Below are positions 1 to 11,400 of a stretch of DNA of 64,000 nt, piece by piece. The DNA is taken from positions 72,001-136,000 of the forward strand of contig JAIGNY010004470.1 in the NCBI GenBank assembly GCA_020152595.1, written 5' to 3'. A program made the translations under genes and the position numbers. This DNA comes from Chiridota heheva. Taxonomy: Eukaryota; Echinodermata; Holothuroidea; Apodida; Chiridotidae. The notes under the pieces are model-generated. The model ran no database searches. It was not told where the DNA came from and saw nothing but the letters and a program-made list of their open reading frames with translations. The stretch's first letter is position 1. Every line of letters begins with the position of its first letter.

Positions 1-158
1 GGGATATAGGCCTACTGAGCATTATTTAATTTGCATCTTTTAATCTCATTATAAGCTTAAAGGTTTATCAACATGTGTAGGCAAAAGTAGCTCAATTGTT
101 TCATAGCAGCACAACATCTCATCAAAATTGGTTAAACAGCGGGTGAAATCTCAAGCCT

Positions 159-268
159 TAATTTGCATACTTTATGTAAATTTTGTGATGTACAGTAATT
201 TGCATACTTTATGTAAATTTTGTGATGTACAGTAATTTGCATACTATATGTAATTTTGTGATGTGCAG
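159..268. repeat. 37-bp tandem repeat, 3 copies
   Basis: Three head-to-tail units share TAATTTGCATACTTTATGTA and end GATGTACAG. The third is slightly diverged. Each contains the octamer ATTTGCAT. Confidence 0.9.
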
Positions 269-1286
269 TATTACTGGCCAGGACGACCTTGATGTTTTCT
301 TTATTAAGTTCATTGTTATTTAAATATCTTCCATAATTCGTCAAAGTGGTGCTTAAAATTTGGACCCATCATTTTGAGTCTTTGCCATGCATGCACCTAA
401 TAACATTCTAGTGCTCCCTGCCTCTGATTGCAATGTGAGCTCGAATGACTATACCAGGTGCAGGCTTGGCCTATGCTGCCCTAAATCATGTTTTATGTAT
501 GCATTTTAGTACAAATCTGTTAATCAAATATCAATAACAATATTTTCGTGAATTGTCAGGGTGGCCAAGGCTTTAGTTGTTCTAAGATTAAGCTAACTGT
601 CGTAACATCAAAGCATACAAAAACATTTTTTTCATAATGAAAAATAAAATTCCTCAGCTGCATTAACTTTGGGTCCACTATGCTACTCATAATAGGCCTA
701 CTTGTGAGTCATAGGCCTAATCCAAGATTCCTCTAACATCCATTTCATTCAATTTTTGTGTTTCTTGACATTTTGCATTTGTTTGCTATAATAGGCCTGT
801 GGATGGTGTCAATTCAAAACAAAAGCAAATTTCAAACAGTCAAACGACGTATTAATAATACTGAAGGATATTATTTGTATCAACAACATGAAAGCTAGAG
901 AGATCCAGAGCAAAGGAGTTCGAGTATGAAGATCCGTACTAGGCCCAGAAGATTCTCCAGCTAGGCATTGGCTAGACCTAATGCAAAATGTTTAATTTCA
1001 TGGACAACGCATCCAGATTAATGGCCTACAGCTTTTTCTAAGGTTAAAAACCCTTCATTCTAACTATTCAATCAAATAATCATATTACAATTGCCGACAT
1101 CAATGAGTTTTCATAGTGGCTGATAACTGATTTATGTCAAATCCGTAACACTAGGCCTAGGCCTATTTTTTTTTATAGTTTCCTTGCGAAAAGCAACCAA
1201 ATTTTCACAATCACCAAATTTTATCAATTATTGGTCAGTATTATTTTGCACACTAATTTCTGATCAAATGGTAGTGTTTCGTTGAA

Positions 1287-1800
1287 ATTTATTCATTAAG
1301 TAAGCCACACCAACCCATTTATTCATTAAATAAGCCACACCATCCTATTTATTCATTAAATAAGCCAAACCAACCCATTTATTCATTAATTAAGTCAAAC
1401 CAACCCATTTATTCATTAAATAAGCCAACCCAACCCATTTATTTATCAAATAAGCCAAACCAACCCATTTATGCATTAAATAAGCCAGAATAACGCATTT
1501 ATTCATTAATTTAGCCAAACCAACACATTTATTCATTAAATAAGCCAAAATAACACATTTATTCATTAAACAAGCCAAATTAACCCATTTATTCATTAAA
1601 CAATTAAGCCAAACCAACCCATTTATTTATTAAATAAGCCAAAATAACACATTTATTCATTAAATAAGCCGGACCAACCCATTTATTTATTAAATAAGCC
1701 AAACCAACCCATTTATTCATTAAAAACGCCAAACCAACCCATTTATTCATCAAATAAGCCAAAATAACCCATTTATTCATTAAATAGGCCAAACCAACCC
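1287..1800. repeat. 30-bp minisatellite, about 17 copies
   Basis: The unit contains AAACCAACCCATTTATTCAT followed by TAAATAAGCC. Copies differ by point changes and a few indels. The unit length is a multiple of three, so minus-strand ORFs of 69-75 codons arise by chance. Confidence 0.92.
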
Positions 1801-2335
1801 TTTTTTTATGCATATTTCCTCATCAATCCAAGTAACTTGCAAGTAGAACTTGTGATTACATACGCATTGTATCTTCCCGTGATGCCCGTACTAGTCTCAA
1901 ACAAATACACCATAAATTAAGTTGAACATTAAGGCCAATGAATGAAGAACAAAAATTCAGAAAAATAATGCAAAATAAAATAGATACTAGAGTACATGTA
2001 TGTGGACCAATTGTTAGAAAATCCACCCCTTCGCTTAAAAGTTTAATGTGCTTTGCAAAGCTGGTATGAAAAAAGCAAACTGGAACAAAAATGGCTACAT
2101 AAATGCAACATGTTTCCCCAACACTGTAGGTATAGGGAGTTTCGCATCTTGGCCTCGGCCTATATGTAATATAGGGCGAATGATGTCAGTCTCTGTTATT
2201 ACTTAGTAGACAATAGTACATTTTTCAAAACAGATGCTTTGGGACAAAGTTTGATATTTGTCAAACCGTGGCTAAATGTGTACCATGAAAGTAAATATTT
2301 TCAACATCCAGAAAATGTCACATACTGAACCTAAC

Positions 2336-2405
2336 CTCATCTGTTTGAGCCAACTTTCCATCAAGCAATGGTTCCAATTCTGCAGTGGGAGGAGCTTCAA
2401 GAATT
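2336..2405 (-). CDS. NADSYN1: NADSYN1 exon 16 (last exon in window)
   Basis: In the conserved frame it encodes [20 protein letters not shown] then TDE, matching human [23 protein letters not shown]. The acceptor is CACAG and the donor GTTAGG. The frame requires two bases from exon 15. The next exon (human DMGMTYAELS) is not found in 1-2335. Confidence 0.88.
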
Positions 2406-5400
2406 CTGTGAAATTTTCAACAAAGATATGATTAGGTGACAAGGTAGACAGTATATGAGAACTAGGTTCCTCAAATATTCACCTATAAGGGCAGAGGTTT
2501 GCTCTTTGCATATTATGTATTCAGTAAAATTTTCTGTTTAGGAAAGATTTCTTTGAATTTCAGACACATCTTGAGATGTTAGTCAATAACAAGAAAAGAT
2601 ATATCAAATACTGAATTATCTGAGGAAAACTGAACATGAGGCTAAAGAAAATCTAATCATTTCACTTTTTTCTTCCATTTTGCCTGAAGACGCATTTGAG
2701 GGCAAATAACACTATTTCATACATATAATGATGGTACAGGTGAAAAATTAAAATTTAAGCTTTAGGTAAAATATGAAATATTTTAGCTTAGGTCAAAATA
2801 TGAAATTTTTCATATCAAGGAAAGGTTTGCAAAATTTGTTTTCAAGACATAAGAAGAATACCACTTGATATTCAAATGTCTTGGAAAGCATATGAGGAAT
2901 GTGCACCCATAACAAACAGCTGATCAAAACAAGAAATTTTACATATTATGGAAAGGTTTGTAAAACTTTTGTTCAAAACATAAGAAGAAAAGCACTTACA
3001 CATATAGATGTTTTATCATGCTTCAAAACATGATCAAAATATGAAATTTTACATATCAAGCAAAATTTGTTTTCAAAAAATAATAAGATAAGCCCCTTCA
3101 CATATAAACATTTTATCATGCTTAAAAATCAGAAATAAACATACCCCTCCAGAGCCAGTTATTTCAAACTCCTTGATAGCATACTTGATGAACATCTTTA
3201 AGTCCGTCTTGCTGATTCCACCAATCGGATTAATATCCGCACTTGAGCAGTCGTACTTGGTCAAGTAGCCTCGGAGGCTGAAAATATTTCAAACAAACAA
3301 ATACAGCATGTGAAAGGCTCAATGTTTTGGTTCAATAAAATGTCTTTCATATGCAGTTTAATTCATGATGCAAACTAGGCAGGACGAGAATGGTCAGATA
3401 TAATGTGTTGTCCACCTTGTATGCCTCTGAAACATTGACCAGTCTTAAGTGGAGGATATGCTCCAGGCTTTTGAAATGTGGCTGTGCATAAAGATGTTGA
3501 GTGTTTCAAATGTGGATAAGATAAGCAATGCCATGAGAGTGAATGGGAGGAGAGCCTTAGCCCTTACTCTACCAGGGCTTAAAAAAAAACGACCCCAATT
3601 TTCGTAACTTTTTTTCATATGCATTTTTGACAACTTTCCTTTCATTTTCTTTCGTTACACGTTAGGTTGGAATAGATGCCAAGATATTTATCTTTTGACT
3701 AATTAAAACCAATTTAGGAAATATTGGACAAAATAATGCAAATTAAGCAATTTTTGGCGAAATTTGGTCAACAAATGGTCAATCTTTGCAGAAGTATAAC
3801 TTCTTGTCAGTATTGAAAACAGAGATTTATTTTACATATTTAGATTCTTTTTGAAATTTCCTTTCCAATGATACAAATCTATAATTTTTAGAAAGAAAGG
3901 AAAGATGAAAACACATCAAAAATGATAAAAATCAAATGTCCCCTGAAAGCTGCAACAAAAAAATAATTACGCAGTGGTCACGGTGACTCGAACCTGGAGC
4001 GCTCGCATGCTAGTCGCGTACATTCCTCTGCACCACGTAGTCGTTCAAATTGGAGAGGTGTAATTTATTTCTTATAGGATAGGTTCTAAATAGAGGGGGG
4101 TATGCCTTTATTCATATATCAAATGAAAGGAAAAAGGAAAAGTAGAGTAGGGGTTAGTGTCTGAAATAAGAATAAAAATAAAGATTTGTGGGTAACATCT
4201 TAATCTAATTTTCCAGAAAAATGATAAGCTTGAACAATTTGGTAATATTATCAAAAAATGTACATTACCTGGTTTCAATTCTTGTTCATTTTGTTTTCAT
4301 TTTTATGTTTTATTTAGTTTATTTTTGCAGTTTCCAGCGCTTATCTATTTATGTTCATTGAATATATGAGATGTTCACTGCAAAGTTTTCTTTTATTCTC
4401 ATCTTTCACATTGTAAACAAATATCATGTTCTTATAATTTTGCTGACATATTGTAAGATTTGTATTATGTGAAAAAACTGTAAAATACCCAATGGAAAGA
4501 GCACGCACCTCTAGCCTCCTGGGTGTAATCATACTTTGGAAAATAAATAGTTTGAATAAAAATAAAAAACTAACCAGAAATCAGCCCCAAAGAAACATGA
4601 TACGAGCAAAGGACTGCAAAGGCAGTTGTTAGAAGGTGGGGTAGAAGGTGGGGTAGAAGGTGGGGTAGAAGGTGGGGTAGAAGGTGGGGTAGAAGGTGGG
4701 GTAGAAGGTGGGGTAAAAGGTGGGGTAGAGGTGGGGTAGAAGGTGGGGGAAGGTTGTTAGAAGGTGGGGTAGAAGGTGGGGGAGGTGGGGTAGAAGGTGG
4801 GGTAGAAGGTGGGGTAGAAGGTGGGATACGAGGAAAAGGACTACAAAGGCAGTTCTTAGATGGTGGGGTAGAAGAGATGGTGGGGTAGAAGGTGGGGTAG
4901 AAGGTGGGGTAGAAGGTGGGGTAGAAGGTGGGGTAGAAGGTGGGGTAGAAGGTGGGATACGAGGAAAAGGACTAAAAAGGCAGTTGTTAGAAGGTGGGGT
5001 AGAAGGTGGGATACGAGGAAAAGGAATACAAAGGCAGTTGTTAGAAGGTGGGGTAGAAGGTGGGGTAGAAGGGAAGAGGCAATGAGGAAAACAAAGAAAA
5101 ACATGGTATGGAGAGTTAGACAGGGGTTAAATACAGAGTCATAGCTAATACATAGCCACAGCAAACCACAAGTAAGTTATGTTCTGAATTCTAATACCAT
5201 TTACACTATGCTTTTTAATTGAAGTTCTATATGCTCCAAATTGAAACACTCATTGTTTATATCTTTCATAATATTATTATTCTATTTGCTTTTCACGTTT
5301 AAATATTTTTAACGTTTCTTGTTTTTTATGTTTATACTGGATTGAATAAATTGAAATTGAATATTATGTTGCAACCAGTAACATACTTATGCAAGCATGT

Positions 5401-8400
5401 AAAGAAGTAGATTATTGGTACAAGATAATGGCTAAAAGGCTTAATTTATCCAGGCGATTAGGTCTCATGGAGCCAGTGCTTATCCTCTTTCAATGGCGCA
5501 AGCAAATGAGAGTACATGACTCGCCCTGGACGAGACACCAGCCCATTGCAGATTAACTCTGCAGCAGTGCTGGTAATCATTTTACAGCTGAGTGGACTGA
5601 AGCAAGTAGAGTAAAGTGTCTTGCTCAAGGACACTATGCAGCAATCACGATGGGCATCAAAACCTGGTAGCTTTTAAATAGGAGCACAACTCCTTGACCA
5701 CTGAACCACAACAAGAGAATGGACAAGTGTGTTATTTGGTAATGCAGGTCTCACACTGCCATAGTAGCAAGTGAGCTGCAATAAATAAGGAACAGGTCTA
5801 CTAGTTGCCATAAACAATTACTCTTGCAAATCTGAAGCATTTGCCAACCTTCTAATCATTTTGTGCTCTAATACCTGCCATTAAAAACTGTAATAATTTA
5901 AAGTATAATGGTCCAAATATAGGATGGAGGTAACTTTATGCCCCAGTACCCTCACTAACAAACAGTCAGCAATACAGAACGTCTAAACTAAAATGTACAA
6001 ATTTGATACTGACTCACCATTCATCAACATTTGATGTTCCCAGCACCAGCAAGCCACCAGGCCTATCTTCACTCCATAATGTTAACTGTGCAAACAGATA
6101 AGCCAGTACCATCCTTGTTCTAGCCTGCACAGGGGGAAAAAGTCACAAATATATCTACCAATTCACAATTATTCCTTATATTTTTCATCAAAAAAAAAGA
6201 AGAAAAAAAGACTTGGTATGTTTCTCTTATCAATGTTTGTTTGTTTGTTTAATGAGGGCTTAACAGCACCACAATTCTGCCTGAGAGGTTAAATCATTCC
6301 AGCGGTAGGAAGAAAGGAAAACAGGGGGAGATTGAGAGAAACATGAGAACTAAAATCCAGAAAGCTGGGCTAGAGAGAGGAGGTGCATAGATGAAAAACA
6401 CAAAGTAGAAAGAGGGGGGTGGGAGAGGAGGACTAAATATGGTTGTTGAGGGAAGCATGATGAAAGAAGGAGATAATTTTATCTGGAGGGTGTTTCTGGA
6501 AAAGCTCAGCTATCGAGTTGTGGGGAAAGAGGGAAGTTCTGGTAAGGTTGTACAAGGGGCAAGCAAAGAGAATGTAATGGACTATGAGGGTGCAATGGCA
6601 ATTGTTGCAGAGGGGTTGGGGGGAGCCAATAAGGAGGTGGGAGTAAGTGAGGTGCATGTGACCTATTCTAAGACGGGTAATGTGAATGTTGTCGACACGG
6701 GAGAGGTTGTGGATGGTTGATTTAATTGGAATGGTGAGCTGGAGGACGTGGTGTTTGTTATCAATTTTGGAGTCCCATGAGGTTTGCCAGCAGTCACAAA
6801 CAAGGGAAGCGATAAGCGGTTTGATGTCAGAAAGGGTTTTGGGAAAGGGGGTAGGGGGGAGTTAAGGGCAAGCTCAGTGGCTGAATCAGCCCTGTCATTG
6901 CCAGGGATGCCAACATGGCTGGGTATCCAGAAGAAATCAATACTTTTCCTGCAGAGGGTGGGCGAAAGGAGTTTCCGGAGGAGGAGGTGGGATGTAAAGT
7001 TATCCCATTTAAGATTGAGTAAAGAAGTAAGAACAGCCTTTAAGTCGGAGAAAATGGCAAAGTTGCTGAGCGGAGAGTACTCAATAATTTTGAGGGCAAG
7101 GAGAATGGCCTCTGCCTCAACTGAAAAGATGAACGAGTAGTCGGGAAGTCTGCTACTGAGGGTGATGTCTTGGATGACGGCAGCAGCAGCTGTCTTGTTG
7201 CCTTCCTTGGAGCCATCAGTATAGATAAGAGGTGTAATTTGAGAGTTGGTCTTTGATTTGGTTGTGGAGATTGATGAAGAAGTTAGGGTGGGTTTGGGTT
7301 TTGTGATGAGTGAAGAGGCCCAGGTGAATAGAAGGGAGGGGGTGACCCGGGAGGAAAAGTGGGCCAGGAGAAGGTGTTGAGAGTGGCAGGATTGATACCG
7401 AGATGGAAGAGGTCTGATTTAATGCGTAGGCTAAAGGGAGTAAATAGGGTTGTAGTCCTATTAAAGAGGGTGGAGAAATCGGGGTACCTACTGAGGTGTT
7501 TAACAGGGTTCTGGATGTTGGAGAGGACTCTAAAAGCATAGAAGAGGCTAAGCTTTCTACACCTTAGCAAAAAGGGGGGATCTTTGGCTTCAACATAAAG
7601 GCTGGTGATAGGGGAGGTCCTGTAGGCAACCAGAAAAATCCTGAGGGCTTCATTTTGGATGGTGTTGATGTGGATGAGGTAAGAGTTGTGAGCGACACAG
7701 TAGACAATATTGCCGTAGTCATGCTTGGCACGAACGGTGAGCCTGAAGATTTTGAGGAGAGCATGGCGGTTCGCACACAAAGTGGTATTTCAGAGGAGGC
7801 GGAGAATGTTGAGGGAGCTGTTGCATTTCTGTTTAAGGTTGGTGATGTGTTGCTTGTAGGAGAGCTTAGGGTCTTGTTTGTTTGTTTGATGATAGTTTAA
7901 TGGCACCACAACAGCAAACGTCAAATTGTGCCTGAGAGATTAGATCATTCCAGAGGTAGGAAGGAGAGTAAACAGGGGCAGATTGAGAGAAACACGAGAA
8001 CTAAAAGCCAGAAAGCTGGGATCGAGAGAGGTGTATGGTTGAAAAAATAATGTAGAGAGAAAGGGGGTGGGGAGGGAGCTTGGGGTCTGGAGTTAAACCC
8101 AGGAACTTAGTGTGTTCAACTTTAGGGATGCAATTGCCATTGAGCACAAGGTTCGGGTTGGGGTGGAGGTTATTGAAATGACATAAGTGGATGCAGACTG
8201 TCTTGTTTTTGGAGAATTTAAAATCATTTTTTTTGCACCAGTCTTGCAGCCAGTTGAGCTAAGTTGGAGCTAATTTTCGACAAGAGGAAAGCTAGGGGAG
8301 GAGTAGACGATGGGAAAGTCGTCCACGTAGAGGGCACGTTTGATGTTGAAGGCAAGGTTGTCGACGATGTCGTTAATGCTCAGTTTAAAGAAAGTGGGGG

Positions 8401-11400
8401 GGAGGATGTTGCCTTGGGGGATGCCCTCTTTTTGGGGTAGGGGTTGGAGAGGGTGCGGCCAATACGAACTTGAAACTGCCTGAGTAAGAAAAAGTTTTGA
8501 ATAAAGATGGGGAGGTGGGCTCTGAGGTCGATGGTGTAAAGTTTGCGAATAATGCTGTATTTTCAAGTAGTGTCAAAAGCTTTCTCCAGGTCAAAAAAAA
8601 TGGCAATGAGGTAATTAAATTGGTCCAGGTATTGTGACGTTTCCAGAAGCCGCTTTGGTGAGGGGAGACGATTCTGTTGGTCTCAAGGAACCAGTTTAGT
8701 CTCTGGTTAATGATCCATTCCATAATTTTACAGAGACAGCAGGTGAGGGTGATGGGGCAGTAGCTAGAGGGGTCGGTACTGTCTTTCCCCAGTTTGGGGG
8801 CGGGGGTGATGATAGCTGTCCTCCAGATAGTGGGAAAGGAGTGTGAGGACCAAATGTGGTTGATGATGGTGAGTAGTAGTGGTGGCCTTGTTGGGGAAGT
8901 GTTTCAGGAACTGGTAGGGGATGTTATCTGGGCCCTTGGAGGTGTAGCCAGCATCGTGGATGGCTTGGTTTAATTCAGAAAGGGAGAGAGGGGTGTTGTA
9001 GCTCTTGGTGAGGTCAAAGGGAAAGGTTATACTCTGGGCTTCACCGTGAGCTTTTTTGGCTTTGAACGCATTGGAGTAGTTGGCCGAGGACAAGATGTTG
9101 CTGAAAGAGGCGGTGAGGTGGTTAACGATGTCCTTTTTTGAGGTGAGAAGATTATCATTCCAGGAGAGATAAGAGACTTGCCTACCCTGACGTGGAAGCT
9201 ATTAACCATTCTACAACCAAATCTTCTTAGTGGTGTTGGTGGTGAAAGAGATAAGGTTGTTCCAAGTGTTAGTTTTACTGTCCTTGATAATGTGCTTGGC
9301 TTTGGCACGGCTGATGCAAAAGAGGTTGAGGTTGTGGGTGGTCGGATTAGTTTGAAGTTCCTGATGGCCCTTTTCCTATTCTTAATAGCGGTTTTGCAGT
9401 CATCAGTGAACCAGGGCTTGAAGGGGTGGTTAGGGGATTTGGAGGTTTTGGGAATGGAGCAGGTAGCGATGTTGATAAGGATGTAACTGAAGTTTGACAT
9501 GGGATCCTCACCATCAAGGAGATTGGGGGAGTGCAAGTCGCAGAGGGTTTCAAAAAGGGGCCAGTCGGTCTTCTTGAGGTTTCAATTAAGGGTGTTGTCT
9601 ATGGGGGTTTGAAGGTTGGAGTAAATAAAAAGAGGGTAATGGTCACTACCATAGAGATCAGCAGTGACCTTTTTGCTAAAATCAAGGAAGAGGTTGGGGG
9701 AACAGAGGTTGGTGGGTGTTTCAGCACCATCTTTCTTGAGGACGAGATGACAGGCTTCAGTAAAGTGTTGGCTTGCAAGTTTCTCAACGAGGTCTTCATC
9801 GGTCAATTAGGCAAGGTCTCTAATTCTGATAACGCCTTTGCTGGAGTTCAGGAAACAGTGAGGGGAGGGGGTGACTGTAACATCAATACCAGTATTACAT
9901 GTAGCTAGAGTTTTGGTGGTGAGGAGGGTGGTGGTTGAGTGTCCCTAGTGCAGTGCACCAAGAGATCGCCGGATCTTGAGGATAGAGACCTTGGGGCGGG
10001 TACTGACAAGGCTGTGGAGTGCATTGTGTATGAGAAAAGGGGAAAGTTTTTTTAAATTTTCTGGTTTATTTTTTTATGGATGGCCTTGTATGATTATAAT
10101 TTGGGGGACTGGGGCTGAAAAATGGTCAATAGATAAAACAGGTGTGACACGGGAAGGGGGGGGGGAAGGTCAAGGCAGAAGCATTTCGTCATAATGGAAG
10201 AAGAAAAAAATACCAAGGGCCGAGAGACCCGCGGCAACTAGAAAACAAATCACGGAACTACTATAGGGGAAAAAACAAAAGAACTGTCTCACCAAAAGCA
10301 GATACCCATCCACAGAGAGAGAATCCCAGAAAATGAAGATATAAAACAAAATTTAGGTGGTAAAGTGCAAGGTAAAGTGTATCGGAATGAAAAGTTTGGG
10401 AGAAAAGAATAGAAGTCACGTTGCTCTCAACACGTCGCACGCTAGGCCTTGTATTAAGGCAGCTGAAGTAGAAGATGAAAGCATTATTTTCTTATTTGAT
10501 TGATTGAAGCAATTTATTTTCTTCACAAATTAAAAATATAAAGAAGAAACAATTTTCGCTTGTAGACATGATTGCAAAAGTACTGACGGTTTTTTATACC
10601 CAAACCAGAGAGGCTAAAAGTGGCAAAAAATGAAAAACCACAGAGGGTTATTCTTTCAGAGGAAACATGATAAAGTGCCATTCACAAATTCTTATCAATC
10701 ATTGCATGAAATGTACTGAAGTATTCAGAATAATTCAGCATATTGGCCGAGTGGAACTTGATCATTTCCCCATTAAATGACAGAGAGAGCATCAAGCCAC
10801 TCTCCATCATATAGCCTACCCCTAAGGCACATTGATGCAGCTGAAAAAATTATACACACACTCCTTATTTTAGGTCAAGAGAGGTTGCACATTTATATTT
10901 CCAAAGCATCAAAGTAAATTCACAGCTAACCATCTCCCAAAAAGACACTACTGTATAGGGCCACATGTAACATGAACATTTATGCTTTATGAGCCCATAT
11001 CAAGGAATATTCCCACGTTTTTTTGTAACCTTTTATAAGAGAACAATTTTAGAAACAGTTTAGTACAAAAATCATGTTGACATGTTATTCCTACCAAGTA
11101 TTCAAATTTCAAGGTTCACAAAAAATGCCAATAAACAAATAGGAAGAGGCTCAGTATGACATCACAGGAACACATTATCCCTCAAAGTTTATGTATTTCA
11201 TTAAACTCTATCATCCTTTTTTTGTTAGTAAAACCTGCTAGAAAAACAAATTGAAGAAAGTTAGGTATTTTATATACATTGCCAAATACACCCTACTTCA
11301 ATAACTTTTGAAAAATTGTTTTCAATCATACAGAAACAACCAATTAACATTTAAAAAATACATAAACCGTTGCAATGGAATTGTCTCTATGACATCATCA

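Larger units (their letters stand above)
1..2335. other. NADSYN1 intron 16 portion, no exon seen
   Basis: Left-edge sequence downstream of exon 16 in gene sense. It holds two tandem repeats (159-268 and 1287-1800). I looked on the minus strand for the next NADSYN1 exon and found none. The rest is AT-rich without a recognisable element. Confidence 0.6.

Noticed and set aside
3145-3190. An alternative exon 15 donor (AA then GTATGC inside IKYAI) that would restore frame with exon 16
   Set aside because: It would remove 13 residues whose length is conserved in the family, and the splice site is weak. A one-base error or variant at the GGGG run is simpler.
4856-5164. 102-codon (LLPH) ORF
   Set aside because: A by-product of the 12-bp repeat.
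6439-10194. Plus-strand ORFs of 60-125 codons in LINE copy 1 (and similar ones at 33578-37725)
   Set aside because: They are antisense shadows. The minus strand carries the recognisable RT, RNase H and endonuclease motifs.
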